A DNA stretch of 64,000 nucleotides from Tenacibaculum sp. Bg11-29 (GCF_002836595.1 NZ_PJBB01000003.1:1425001-1489000); one strand, 5' to 3'; counted from the first letter of the stretch, positions 1 to 9,282 are shown. Numbers and translations are program-made. Notes: generated by a model from the letters alone, not told the origin.

Positions 1-249
1 GTCTTTATAATTTTTTATTAAATCTTTAATAAGTAACAAATCAAGAAATGCAATTAAAACACTATAAACTGAAAGGAGCTTACCGGTATCTGTAAATAAG
101 TTTATTATAGATAATGCAACTACTATTACGGAGGTCAAGATAATTTGAAGTGCAAATACTCTTTTGGCAATTATGTATAATTGTTTTTGAGCTGCTAGTA
201 ATTCAATATTCTCTGAATAGTTTTCTTTATTTATTATTTCTTCACCCAT
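1..249 (-). CDS. S-4TM family pore-forming CBASS effector, N-terminal part
   Basis: The reading frame starts with an ATG at 249, one base beyond the stop codon of the upstream CD-NTase gene, and runs off the window after 83 codons with no stop. The visible part has a short acidic head, then the stretch ENIELLAAQKQLYIIAKR, then two hydrophobic segments at about residues 38-54 and 61-77. The LLAAQ-x-LY-x-x-AK signature followed by paired membrane helices is how proteins of the S-4TM family begin. These are predicted four-helix membrane proteins coded next to CD-NTases and thought to open the inner membrane when they bind the cyclic nucleotide. The immediate coupling to the nucleotidyltransferase gene supports this. 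The C-terminal half lies outside the window, so the last two helices cannot be checked. Confidence 0.75.
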   Translation of the reverse strand, partial: MGEEIINKENYSENIELLAAQKQLYIIAKRVFALQIILTSVIVVALSIINLFTDTGKLLSVYSVLIAFLDLLLIKDLIKNYKD

Positions 250-250
250 A

Positions 251-1252
251 TTACTCGTATTTAGGGAAATCGATTCCAAAGATTTCTCTCCATTTGTTTA
301 TTGATTCTTTATGATTTTCTTCTCTTTCAAATTTTCTAGCTTCTTTTGCTCTGTCGTAGTCAATACTCGCTCTATTAGAAATTTTGTTTTTTTCAACCGA
401 ACTTAGGTTGTTTATATTTCCTTGAATATTTTTAGGGTCATTGACATTATTATGAACTCTGCTTTTTAAATCTTTAAAAATATTTACAAGTTCAATATCT
501 ACATATTCACTTGCTTCAGAATTAGAGTTCTCGTAATAATCTAGTATCATGTTTTCTAACAAATACGAACCCATTGTGGGCATTGTAGGCCTTTTATTCC
601 AGTATTTCACCGCTCGTATAACATTTAAAATTCTACCTTTATTATCTTGGTTTACTTTTGTGGTCCTATCTCTGTCTAATCTTGGATCAGTCTTTTTCCA
701 ATTACCTTTCCCGTCGGGTATTAAGTAAAAAGTTTTACCATTTATATCTTCATTTGTAATAAAAGCAGGTACAATATCAAAATTCCAATCTTTTGACTTT
801 AATTGTAAGGTTGCTGATTCTTGATTTCTTTTTATTTCCGCATGTTTGTATTGGTCAATTCCTTCTAAAGCTTTAATGAATTTATTTATCACCTTTACGG
901 AATTAATGTCTCTAGTATTATCATGACATAACTTCAATTGTCTATCAGCTGATTCCGTTGCTGTTATTTCTATGTTACTTAAATATTCATTGTAACTATT
1001 TCCTTTTGCGTGTAAAACAATTATTATATCAATATCGTCAAGAGGTCTTTTCTTTGTTCTTCTTGCAAATGAACCAAAATAAACATATAAATCAGGGTGA
1101 ATGAATGGAAAGTCATTATCATCTGTAGGAAAACCTTTAATTTGTTTTACTAACCAATCTCTGCTACTTCTAGCTTCTTTAACTCTGTTTTTGTTTAAGT
1201 TTACTGTGTCAGACATAAACTCATTAAAAGCAGCTATTACCTTTTTTGCCAT
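251..1252 (-). CDS. CBASS CD-NTase (cGAS/DncV-like nucleotidyltransferase)
   Basis: This 333-residue protein would make a cyclic di- or trinucleotide alarm signal on phage infection. It has the polymerase-beta-type nucleotidyltransferase core: a GS motif at residues 60-61, the metal-binding pair in DDIDIII (D73 and D75), and a third acidic residue in NFDIVPAF (D159). The C-terminal half is the helical lobe found in SMODS-type CD-NTases, ending in a charged tail. The ATG at 1252 is the first good start. The next gene on the same strand begins one base after the stop and encodes an S-4TM membrane effector, which places this in the short (type I) CBASS class, as far as the window shows. No Cap2/Cap3 accessory genes are visible on the upstream side. 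The nucleotide made cannot be read from sequence. Confidence 0.85.
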   Translation of the reverse strand: MAKKVIAAFNEFMSDTVNLNKNRVKEARSSRDWLVKQIKGFPTDDNDFPFIHPDLYVYFGSFARRTKKRPLDDIDIIIVLHAKGNSYNEYLSNIEITATESADRQLKLCHDNTRDINSVKVINKFIKALEGIDQYKHAEIKRNQESATLQLKSKDWNFDIVPAFITNEDINGKTFYLIPDGKGNWKKTDPRLDRDRTTKVNQDNKGRILNVIRAVKYWNKRPTMPTMGSYLLENMILDYYENSNSEASEYVDIELVNIFKDLKSRVHNNVNDPKNIQGNINNLSSVEKNKISNRASIDYDRAKEARKFEREENHKESINKWREIFGIDFPKYE

Positions 1253-1568
1253 ATTGTGAAATTATTTTTCATAGTTAGAAGTTCTTTTTTTTTATAAAAA
1301 ATCTAAATTTATTTATATACGTAGAAAAAATACAATCACACACCTACTACAGCTGTGCAATCAATAATTTTTAGCATCGTTTTTACAGTGTTCAAAAATA
1401 AATCTATAAAACGTACTATCTTTACGAGAAGCCGTAACATAAGTAAGGGGAAACCGTAAATGTTATTATTACAAATGTGGAGTAATAACAATTTGATTTC
1501 TAAAAAAATAACACAAGAGTTGGTTATTTAAGTATAAGAGAGGTTAATATTGGTGTAAGCGAAAGAAT
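1253..1568. other. Intergenic region upstream of the CBASS genes
   Basis: There is no supported gene in this AT-rich 316-bp gap. On the minus strand a TTG (1333-1335) lies 21 bp before TAAATTTA (1304-1311), a weak match to the Bacteroidetes promoter form that could drive the CD-NTase gene. A short inverted repeat, TGTTATTA at 1461-1468 and TAATAACA at 1483-1490, has no T-run and no clear role. Confidence 0.3.
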
Positions 1569-2882
1569 TTAGCGCATAAGAGTAACTCCAGAGACTGCGG
1601 TGTTTAATTTAATTTCCTCTTTTTTATTATTAATAAATTCAAAAGAAGTGGCATTCAGTAAATTTTCCTCTTTGGTGGTAAGATGAAATTTATAATCAAT
1701 TTCGTGTGTGCTGTTAGGAGTCAGTTTTTTTAAGTGGTTGGCAATATCGTGTATGTCGTATAGGTAATGCCAGGTAAGCGTTTTTCCTTTGTTATTTAGT
1801 ATGGTAAAATATAAAACAACAATTGGTGCGTGTGTTTTGGGGAGTGTTTTCCCTTTAAAATAGTGTTTGTTTAAAAAATAACGTTCACCATTTGCGGTAA
1901 TAGCAGCAACCGAAACAATTTTATTGGTTAAACCCGTAATGCTATGTTTAATGGTGATTTGCTGTTTTCTAAGAAATGCCAAATCAGCATCAAGAGCTTC
2001 ACTTATTGCAGTTTCAGTACTGAGTTTTAGTTCTTTCTTATTGAATTTTTTTAGCGCTGAATTAGATAATTCTTCTTTGGTAATAGGAGTACAGGTTCCT
2101 TCAAAAAAAGTAACATCATTTTTACTATTTCCTACTTGTAAAGTAAATGCACCTTTGGTAAATAGTACCAGGTTTAAATGGTTGTATTGTTGATGTTTTG
2201 TAATAGGAAAGAAGATACCGGTTCCTAGTATTTTTCGTAACGAATGCTTTTTAAATTGAAACACTCCTTTATATAACTGTTTTTCTTTTTTTGAATAATA
2301 AGTTATTTCTAAACCCTGTGGCAGCCCAACATATTGTGGTTCTTGATTCTCCCAAAGCTTGTTTTTAGTAGCTACTCGTTTTTTATCAAATACATCTGGT
2401 TTGCTATAAAACCGATTGGTTAATAAATTAGGTTTCGGGTTTTTGCAGCCTATTAGATTAATGGAAAGAATGGTAGCGTCAAGATTTTTTTCTTCAATTA
2501 CATAAGCTTTCCATAAATATTGGTTCCAGTATTTTATATAAAGCACTATCAATGCGATTGTAGAGAAAAAGAGAACACTATTAATTAGGGTTAGCAATCC
2601 GTTTTTTTGCAAAGGAATAATAACACCGTAGTTAATGGCATAGGCAACCAAAAACGGAGCGAAACAAAAAATAAGACAGCAAATAAGTGAGTTTGCAGGA
2701 TTGTATTGTTTTCCCCAACTTAATAAAATGCCTCCTAAAACTGACAAGCCGATTCCTATAACAGCATAGATAACTAACAGTATGGTTAAGTAATTTGCAC
2801 TTGCAAAAATTAGGGTTGTAAGTATTACAAGCATTATTACGGTACTGATACTTGTAAATATGCGACCTGTTTCTGAATCCAT
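1569..2882 (-). CDS. Unrecognised membrane protein with four N-terminal helices
   Basis: I do not recognise the family. The 437-residue product has four closely spaced hydrophobic segments in its first 120 residues, followed by a soluble, beta-rich-looking C-terminal region of about 310 residues that is probably cytoplasmic. There are no catalytic motifs and no signal peptide. The reading frame can be extended upstream to a TTG at 2906, but that codon lies inside a good promoter -7 box (TATATTTG on the minus strand, 2904-2911). The ATG at 2882, about 20 bp below that box, is therefore the better start. It stands alone between the CBASS locus and a GH19 gene on the other strand. Function is unknown. 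Confidence 0.6.
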   Translation of the reverse strand: MDSETGRIFTSISTVIMLVILTTLIFASANYLTILLVIYAVIGIGLSVLGGILLSWGKQYNPANSLICCLIFCFAPFLVAYAINYGVIIPLQKNGLLTLINSVLFFSTIALIVLYIKYWNQYLWKAYVIEEKNLDATILSINLIGCKNPKPNLLTNRFYSKPDVFDKKRVATKNKLWENQEPQYVGLPQGLEITYYSKKEKQLYKGVFQFKKHSLRKILGTGIFFPITKHQQYNHLNLVLFTKGAFTLQVGNSKNDVTFFEGTCTPITKEELSNSALKKFNKKELKLSTETAISEALDADLAFLRKQQITIKHSITGLTNKIVSVAAITANGERYFLNKHYFKGKTLPKTHAPIVVLYFTILNNKGKTLTWHYLYDIHDIANHLKKLTPNSTHEIDYKFHLTTKEENLLNATSFEFINNKKEEIKLNTAVSGVTLMR

Positions 2883-2903
2883 TAAATGTGGTAAAGTTGT
2901 TAT

Positions 2904-2911
2904 CAAATATA
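2904..2911 (-). promoter_or_regulatory. Promoter -7 box for the membrane protein gene
   Basis: Reads TATATTTG on the minus strand, a full match to the Bacteroidetes TAnnTTTG element. No TTG is seen at the expected -33 distance. Its position decides the start of the gene below it. Confidence 0.5.
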
Positions 2912-3096
2912 TCCTATTCCGTTTTAAAAGCCTTGTTTATATATTGTAAATATTTACTATTTTATAGCTGTAGGTAAAGTATAAGTGTGAATTTATATCG
3001 TTCAGAACAAAATTACGGCGTTCATGTCATTTTAATTTTTTTGTTTTTAGAAATGAATTAAATTTAAAACAGAATTAATGAACTAATTATATAAAT

Positions 3097-3714
3097 ATGT
3101 TATCAGAAGAATTAATAAAAAACCCATTAACCCCTGTTACGTCTGCTAAAAAAGAAATTTTAGAAGTTATAGATTTTTTAGAGCCTATAGCGGAAGATAA
3201 CGGAATTGTTACACCGTTAGAAAAAGCACACTTTTTTGGGCAATTAGCACATGAAAGTGGTTGGTTTAGGCACTCTTCAGAAAATTTAAACTATTCTCAT
3301 TATGCTTTGAGTAAGATTTTCAGAAAATATTTTCCTACAGAAGATATAGCAACTGCTTATGGAAGACAACCTGAAAAGATAGCTAATAAAGTTTATGCAA
3401 ATAGAATGGGAAATGGAGAAGAATCGTCTGGAGATGGATGGAAATATCGAGGAAGGGGATTGATACAAATTACAGGAAAAGAAAATTACCATAGCTATGC
3501 TAAAGATAGGGGGGTAGATTTTGTAAATAATCCAGATTTGATTGCACAACCAAAATGGGCGGTAGATTCTGCTGTGTGGTATTGGAACAAACATAATTTG
3601 AATAAATATGCTAATATGGATGCTCTAAAAATCATTACACGAAAAATTAATGGAGGAATGAATGGTATAGAAGACCGTCAGAAATGTGTTGATATTTTTA
3701 AGAGTATTTTGTAA
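3097..3714 (+). CDS. GH19 family chitinase/endolysin-like protein
   Basis: A 205-residue single-domain protein that matches glycoside hydrolase family 19 over its whole length. The family hydrolyses chitin or, in endolysin-like members, peptidoglycan. The segment FFGQLAHESGWF holds the likely catalytic acid E53, and E62 in SSENLNY is the likely second catalytic glutamate. The WKYRGRGLIQITGKENY block at about residues 115-131 is the classic substrate-binding motif. No signal peptide is visible, so it is either cytoplasmic or released by another route, as with phage-derived lysozymes. There are no phage genes around it, and no holin. Peptidoglycan is a likelier substrate than chitin given the lack of secretion signal and of binding domains, but this is inference. 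Confidence 0.85.
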   Translation: MLSEELIKNPLTPVTSAKKEILEVIDFLEPIAEDNGIVTPLEKAHFFGQLAHESGWFRHSSENLNYSHYALSKIFRKYFPTEDIATAYGRQPEKIANKVYANRMGNGEESSGDGWKYRGRGLIQITGKENYHSYAKDRGVDFVNNPDLIAQPKWAVDSAVWYWNKHNLNKYANMDALKIITRKINGGMNGIEDRQKCVDIFKSIL

Positions 3715-3869
3715 AGTTAGCATTACTAAAGTGGCGTTATAAAAAATGATATTTAATAGAATAAAATAATGATAATAGTAGGTATATTTAAAAAAAAATT
3801 ATGATTAAACTGACTTAAGTGTTCGTTACTTTTTAGCAGCACATTATAGATGATTTATGTGTAAAACAA

Positions 3870-3899
3870 AAGACCATTTTATGAAAATAAAATGGTCTT
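3870..3899 (-). terminator. Rho-independent terminator of the susCD operon
   Basis: A perfect 13-bp stem (3870-3882 with 3887-3899) closed by a four-base loop, followed on the minus strand by TTTTGTTTT. It sits 28 bp beyond the stop of the SusD gene. Confidence 0.75.
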
Positions 3900-3926
3900 C
3901 ATAAATTAAATAAAGGAGATAATTTT

Positions 3927-5354
3927 TTATCGATTAGTGTTTATGCTAGGATCAATAAATTTATTTAACTCAATTTCAACCAATGGAATTTTTAAAAAGA
4001 ATTTTTTATCATCAGGTTCTAATCCGCTCAGTATTCTGTGATTTCCTGTTCTTGTAATTCCTTTTCTATACCTTTTAGCATCAAACCACTCTACACCAAA
4101 CTCTGCATACAGTTCTTTTCTTCTTTCAACTAAAATTTCATCAAGTAAAGATTGCCCTGTATTGTTAGATTTTACAGCGTTAACATCTCTGTTAGCTTGT
4201 AATGTAAATAATAAATTATGAGCGCCAGTGGTGTCTCCGTTATGATATTTAGCTTCCGCCTCAATAAGAATCATTTCTGGTGTTCTCATAAAAGGAATGT
4301 CTGCAGAGAAAGAAAAAGCAAACTTGTCGGTAACCCAATGGCGGTAGCTATCGTTTGCAGCATTGTAATGATTTCTAAATAGTTTTCTAACATCAGTATC
4401 AGAAAATAAGTTTACAAAATCGTTATTTACAAAAGTACCGTAGTAGCTTAATGCGTTGTGATCGGAAATTACGTGAGGTGCCGCTGCCCAACCTTGGTTT
4501 TGTTCTTTGGTTTGTATAGCGCCCCATATCCATTCATTACTCTCTGCAATGTCATCAAAACCATTATTATATTGGTTTGGGTGTAATACACTAGTGGGAT
4601 TTCCGCCTCCGTATGCTTGTTTTGCAGCTTTTTCTGCACCAAGCCAGTTATTTGATGTTTGGTAAACACGTGCTAAAATACCGTTGGCAACATGCATGTT
4701 TATGTATGATTTGCTAATACGGTTTTCAGTTAAATTGTTTACTGCAAAAGTTAAATCTTCTATAATAAAATCATACATTTCTTGCAGGGTACTCATTCCT
4801 AAAGGTCCTGTATTAACAGAAGGTTCTTTGTATAAAGGAGGTGCAGGCAATGAGGTATCAAAAGAATAGGTGTGTTGGTATTCTAAAGTGAGTTCAAAAT
4901 AAGCTAAAGCACGCATTGCTTTGGCTTGTGCAATTAACGTTTTTTTATCAGCATTAGGTACAGAAGAGTTTTCTGCACCTTCAATAAAAACATTGGCCTC
5001 ATCAACCAGTATATAAAGATATTCCCAAGTAAACTTTGCTCTATTCCACGTTGGTTCTCTATAAGCATTGCCATAGTCGTATTGAAACCAGGTGGTTCTG
5101 TTAATTAAATCATTTCCTTTAACAGCACGAGCATAATATATTGAGTTTAATGCCGCAGAATCAACACTAAGTCTATAAGTTCTTAGCCATCTTACCATAC
5201 CAGCTATATGGGCTTCCATACCTTCTAAAGAGGCAAAAATTACTGTTGGTGCAATTCCTGTAGGTTGAGGTTCGTCAATAAATTCTTTGTTACAACTTAC
5301 CGTATTAAAAGTAAATAGCGCTATTAATGCTATTTTAATATATGTGTGTTTCAT
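3927..5354 (-). CDS. SusD/RagB-family outer-membrane lipoprotein
   Basis: The surface lid of a SusCD nutrient importer. The ATG at 5354 gives a standard lipoprotein signal, with a hydrophobic run ending in TVSC. The upstream in-frame ATG at 5390 would overlap the SusC gene and put 12 extra charged residues before the signal, so it is rejected. The mature part shows the SusD features: an N-terminal tetratricopeptide-like helical region including AQAKAMRALAYFELTLEYQH, and a C-terminal domain with EILVERRKELYAEFGVEWFD-like helices. It is 475 residues long, a normal size. It is cotranscribed with the SusC gene 13 bp upstream. No glycosidase, peptidase or dedicated regulator gene sits in the same operon, so the substrate is unknown. 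Confidence 0.92.
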   Translation of the reverse strand: MKHTYIKIALIALFTFNTVSCNKEFIDEPQPTGIAPTVIFASLEGMEAHIAGMVRWLRTYRLSVDSAALNSIYYARAVKGNDLINRTTWFQYDYGNAYREPTWNRAKFTWEYLYILVDEANVFIEGAENSSVPNADKKTLIAQAKAMRALAYFELTLEYQHTYSFDTSLPAPPLYKEPSVNTGPLGMSTLQEMYDFIIEDLTFAVNNLTENRISKSYINMHVANGILARVYQTSNNWLGAEKAAKQAYGGGNPTSVLHPNQYNNGFDDIAESNEWIWGAIQTKEQNQGWAAAPHVISDHNALSYYGTFVNNDFVNLFSDTDVRKLFRNHYNAANDSYRHWVTDKFAFSFSADIPFMRTPEMILIEAEAKYHNGDTTGAHNLLFTLQANRDVNAVKSNNTGQSLLDEILVERRKELYAEFGVEWFDAKRYRKGITRTGNHRILSGLEPDDKKFFLKIPLVEIELNKFIDPSINTNR

Positions 5355-5367
5355 GTATTTTATGTTT

Positions 5368-8300
5368 TTAAAATTGTAGTTTAAGTCCAAAAGTGTATGT
5401 TTTTTGTCCTAAAGCCCGTTGGTTTGTACCTCCGCCAAAACCTTGTTCAGGATCAACACCTTTATGACTTTGATAGGTAAATAAGTTATCTCCTTGAAAG
5501 TAAATTCTTAAAGCGGATGCTCCGATTGATTTAATAGCGTCTTGTGGTAAAGAGTATCCAAAAGTCAACGCTTTTAATCGTACGTAATCATTTTTAAATA
5601 AAAAGCGATCGGAATATGAGTTAAATGAATTCGTGCTTGTTTGCAATCGTGGTACATTGGTAATATCTCCAGGTTTTTGCCATCGATCTTTAAGATCTAC
5701 TGATGCAGCATACCCTTGCGATTTAAAACCATTCATTAAAGAAGCGTAGTCGTAATCATATAAATAGCTTCCGAAACTATAGTTAAGTAATATATTAAGG
5801 TCAAAATTACCCAAACGGAAATAGTTATTAAATCCTCCAGTAAATTTTGGAATAAATTCTTTACCTGTGTAATACCTTGTTGCAGCACTATAATCTGTCG
5901 TAATTTCTTTTACGCCTGTAGGTTTATTGTCGGTATCTAAAACATCTTTGTACCATTGCGCCTCACCAGTATCAAGATTTACACCAGCATATTTTCTCAT
6001 GTAAAACTCAAAACGAGAACCACCTTCTTTTAAATTACTACTGTTGTCTTCATTTTCGAGTGCTAAAATTTCACTTTTAAGCGTAGAAATATTAAAGTTA
6101 CTAGACCATTCGAAGTTTTTAGTAGAAATATTTTGAGTATTTAACGATAGTTCCCATCCGTAGTTTCTTAAACTTCCGTTATTCGTGGTAACCTCACTAA
6201 ACCCTGTTGAAGGAGGTGAAGGAAGATCGTAAAATAATTTATTGGTTTGTTTATTAAAGTACTCAAAAGAAGTGTTTAGAAAATTGAATAATTTAAAATC
6301 AACACCAAAATTAGTAGCAACAGCCTCTTCCCATGTTATTTTAGGATCACTAGGCCAATCGTATAAAACACCAGGATTGCTACCTTCATCGTAACCTGTT
6401 AAGAAATTAGTAAGATATAAGAAATAACCGTTATCATTTGATTCATTACCTAATTGCCCATACGATGCTTTTAGTTTTAAATTATTTAATATTTTGTTTC
6501 CTTTAAGAAAAGCTTCTTCTGATACAATCCATGATCCACCGACAGAATAAAAGTTTCCTCTTCTAGCATCGGGTGCAAATCGAGAAGATTCATCGGTTCT
6601 GTAAGAACCTTCTACAAAATATTTTTCTTTGTAGTTGTAAGAAAGTCTTCCTAAATAACTCGATATTCTGTGCAATATATCACCACCACTAACTGAAGTA
6701 GGGGTAGTTGTTGCGCCTAAAGTATTGCTGTTTCCTAGTAAACCTTCACCTGTAGCACTTAGTGCACCGTATTTGTATTTGTAAGCTTCTTGTAATACTA
6801 AAACATTAATGCTATGGTCTCCTAATTTTTTGCGATATGATAAAGAGTTGTTTATTGTTGTGGTTAAATAAGTGTCTTTGGTTTGAGAAATGGCACCTCC
6901 GTTAGAAACTGACGAACCAAATTGATTGCTAGCATAGTTATAATAATCATACACGAAATATGTGTGATTAACCATTGTTTTAAACGATAAATCTGGTGTT
7001 AAATGTATTTTTACATTTGCATTAAGGTTTATATTATCTCTAATATGAGATTGGTTATTGAAATATAATTGACCAAATGCATGTTGGTTAGGCGCGTAGG
7101 GTCTTGTACCATTAACTGGTTGTAAAGGGCTAGCACCGAGATCGTATATTAAATTTCCACCAGCATCTTTTATTAATTGACCATTTTTATCACGTTGGTA
7201 AACAGGATAAATGGGAGACAAACTTAAAGCCCATGCGGTTGCACTTGTGGTAGAACCACCAGTTTGTATGGGAACATTTTGTTTCGATGTAGAGTAGGTT
7301 ACACCTAAACCAGCACTAAGCCATTTGTTAGCTTGTGTATCAACATTTAAACGAGTTGTAATACGCTCAAAATTTGAAGTTTTTACTGATCCGTCTTGAT
7401 TCAAATAATTACCAGATAAAAAATAAGTTGTATTCTCGTTACCGCCAGAAATAGAAAAACTATGTTCTGATCTTATTGCGGCATTATTAAAAATAACATC
7501 TCTCCAGTCGGTCTCCCAAATTTTTTTAGAACTAACTAAATTACCGTTTGCATTAACAGGTGTAGGTGTGTTTGGTCCATACGGATTGTAGCCTATAAAA
7601 TCTATAAGTCCGTTTGTAGCTTTTGTTCCTGCTAGTATTGCATTGTCTCCTTCTATATATTGTTTGTCGTTTTTTATTGCTTCCCAAGTATATTTAAACT
7701 GGTCGTCTATGTTTAAAATTTCATGAGGTTTAACAGATTGGCTAGCAATACCTATTTGCGTTTTAATAGTTACTTTGGGTGCGCTGTTTCTGCGTCCTTT
7801 TTTGGTGGTAATAACTATAACACCAGCGGTAGCTCTAGAACCATAAAGAGCGGTAGAGGCGCCATCTTTTAAAACACTTATTGATGCTATTTGATCTGGA
7901 CTAAAAACATTAATATTACCATTGTAAACAGCACCATCAACAACATATAATGGTGAGTTGCTACCGTTTATTGAGGCAAAACCTCTAATTCTTACTACAG
8001 GGTTTGATCCTGGTTGTCCTCCGACAGACATTATATTAACACCAGCTGTGGTTCCTTGCAAAGAACTTGTTATTGTAGTTACTTGTTGTTTTTCAAGAAT
8101 TTTAGAATCTATAGAAGCAACAGAGCCAACAATTGCCTTTCTGGCTTGCTTACCGTAAGCAACAACCACAACTTCATTTAATAAACTGGCATCCTCTTGC
8201 ATTGTAAGATTAATATTGTTGTTGTTGTTTACAATTATTTGTGCAGTTTTCATGCCTACATAAGAAAAGGTTAGAGTTTCTCCTATGTTGGTTTTAATCT

Positions 8301-8535
8301 TGTAATCTCCTTCAAAATTTGATTCGGTACCAGTTGTAGTGCCATTAATTAGAACCGATACCCCAGGTAGCGGCACATTTGTATTGTCTGTTACTTTACC
8401 TTTAACCGTTATTTTTTCTTGAGAATTTGCGTTTAAATAAAACAGCAAAAACAAAATATTAAAAGAGGTGAATAAAAGTTTTTTTAAAAAAGAATACTCA
8501 AGCTTATAATATGAGCTAAGTTTTTTTTTATCCAT
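5368..8535 (-). CDS. SusC/RagA-family TonB-dependent outer-membrane transporter
   Basis: The 1055-residue TonB-dependent barrel that works with the SusD lipoprotein downstream. After an unusually long positively charged N-region and a hydrophobic signal (about residues 15-39) comes the carboxypeptidase-regulatory-like domain (VKGKVTDNTNVPLPGVSV, about 43-125). The plug domain follows, with LNEVVVVAYG, VRIRG and SPLYVVDG motifs and the SusC hallmark SVLKDGASTALYGSRA near residue 225. A C-terminal barrel ends in the aromatic FGLKLQF. Energy comes from TonB-ExbBD. No enzyme neighbours reveal the ligand. A complex inverted repeat separates it from the Lrp regulator gene upstream, so it is probably transcribed on its own. 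Confidence 0.93.
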   Translation of the reverse strand: MDKKKLSSYYKLEYSFLKKLLFTSFNILFLLFYLNANSQEKITVKGKVTDNTNVPLPGVSVLINGTTTGTESNFEGDYKIKTNIGETLTFSYVGMKTAQIIVNNNNNINLTMQEDASLLNEVVVVAYGKQARKAIVGSVASIDSKILEKQQVTTITSSLQGTTAGVNIMSVGGQPGSNPVVRIRGFASINGSNSPLYVVDGAVYNGNINVFSPDQIASISVLKDGASTALYGSRATAGVIVITTKKGRRNSAPKVTIKTQIGIASQSVKPHEILNIDDQFKYTWEAIKNDKQYIEGDNAILAGTKATNGLIDFIGYNPYGPNTPTPVNANGNLVSSKKIWETDWRDVIFNNAAIRSEHSFSISGGNENTTYFLSGNYLNQDGSVKTSNFERITTRLNVDTQANKWLSAGLGVTYSTSKQNVPIQTGGSTTSATAWALSLSPIYPVYQRDKNGQLIKDAGGNLIYDLGASPLQPVNGTRPYAPNQHAFGQLYFNNQSHIRDNINLNANVKIHLTPDLSFKTMVNHTYFVYDYYNYASNQFGSSVSNGGAISQTKDTYLTTTINNSLSYRKKLGDHSINVLVLQEAYKYKYGALSATGEGLLGNSNTLGATTTPTSVSGGDILHRISSYLGRLSYNYKEKYFVEGSYRTDESSRFAPDARRGNFYSVGGSWIVSEEAFLKGNKILNNLKLKASYGQLGNESNDNGYFLYLTNFLTGYDEGSNPGVLYDWPSDPKITWEEAVATNFGVDFKLFNFLNTSFEYFNKQTNKLFYDLPSPPSTGFSEVTTNNGSLRNYGWELSLNTQNISTKNFEWSSNFNISTLKSEILALENEDNSSNLKEGGSRFEFYMRKYAGVNLDTGEAQWYKDVLDTDNKPTGVKEITTDYSAATRYYTGKEFIPKFTGGFNNYFRLGNFDLNILLNYSFGSYLYDYDYASLMNGFKSQGYAASVDLKDRWQKPGDITNVPRLQTSTNSFNSYSDRFLFKNDYVRLKALTFGYSLPQDAIKSIGASALRIYFQGDNLFTYQSHKGVDPEQGFGGGTNQRALGQKTYTFGLKLQF

Positions 8536-8691
8536 AATTTTTTAGTTTTTGTTAATTAATTTTTTAGTTCTTGTCCTAATATTTAAGTTATGTTTTAAAC
8601 ATATTTGCGTTAAATATTGTGTCTTTTTTTTAATAAAAAATAATTAACTAATGTGAAATTGATGGATATCGAAATTAATTCTAAAGAACAG

Positions 8692-8761
8692 AAAACACAC
8701 CTGTTGTTATCGAACTATATTCGAGAAAGAGGTGTGTTTTTACTGTAAACAAATTTACAGT
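8692..8761 (-). terminator. Nested hairpin downstream of the Lrp gene (probable terminator) and adjacent inverted repeat
   Basis: A perfect 11-bp stem, AAAACACACCT (8692-8702) with AGGTGTGTTTT (8730-8740), encloses a second hairpin, TCGAA-CTATA-TTCGA (8710-8724). Its outer T-tract makes it a likely terminator for the Lrp gene. Right beside it is another dyad, ACTGTAAA-CAAA-TTTACAGT (8742-8761), which would be met first by RNA polymerase leaving the Lrp gene. Confidence 0.55.
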
Positions 8762-8811
8762 TAAGAAGTGGTAATGTGTAATTGCTTAATTTTTAATAGG
8801 ATATAAGTATT

Positions 8812-9282
8812 TTACGAAATGATGTCTGTATACGATAAGTTGTGCACACACTCGCTATGATAAATCATTGATGATTCTATATGATCAATATTATGAAAAC
8901 CTGCAAGCTCATCCATAATAAAAGAGCGTAAACTATCAGAATCTTTAACCGCTACGTGAATCATAAAATCGGTATCGCCAGCAAGATGATAAAAACGTAT
9001 AATCCCTTTAATAGTTTTTACTTTCTTTATAAATGAATTAACTATTTCTCTTTCGTGCCTTTTTAAACGAACAGCAACTAACATTTCTATCGTAGCTCCT
9101 AGTTTTTTTAAATTTAGATCGGCATTAAAAGCTTTAAAATAACCCTCATTAGTTAGTTTTTTTAATCTTTCATGGCAGGTTGACGGCGCTATATCTAACT
9201 CAACAGCTAACTCTTTATTTGATAACCGAGCATTATTCTGTAATAATGTTAATATTCGAATATCCTTTTGATCTAACTTCAT
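8812..9282 (-). CDS. Lrp/AsnC-family transcriptional regulator
   Basis: A full-length 156-residue Lrp/AsnC regulator. Residues 1-60 form the helix-turn-helix region, LDQKDIRILTLLQNNARLSN followed by KELAVELDIAPSTCHERLKKL. The C-terminal RAM (amino-acid-binding) domain follows, with AGDTDFMIHVAVKD at about residues 102-115. These proteins form octamers or hexadecamers that respond to amino acids. It is transcribed away from the homoserine dehydrogenase operon, with 116 bp between the starts, the usual arrangement for a regulator of its divergent neighbour. The likely effector is methionine, homoserine or a related amino acid, given the neighbours; this is inference. A -7 box for it lies at 9351-9358. 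Confidence 0.93.
   Translation of the reverse strand: MKLDQKDIRILTLLQNNARLSNKELAVELDIAPSTCHERLKKLTNEGYFKAFNADLNLKKLGATIEMLVAVRLKRHEREIVNSFIKKVKTIKGIIRFYHLAGDTDFMIHVAVKDSDSLRSFIMDELAGFHNIDHIESSMIYHSECVHNLSYTDIIS

Noticed and set aside
3097..3714. The GH19 enzyme as part of a prophage
   Set aside because: No holin, tail, capsid or integrase genes lie nearby, so it is taken as a chromosomal single gene.
5355..5390. A longer N-terminus for the SusD protein from the ATG at 5390
   Set aside because: It would overlap susC and place charged residues ahead of a normal lipoprotein signal; the ATG at 5354 is better.
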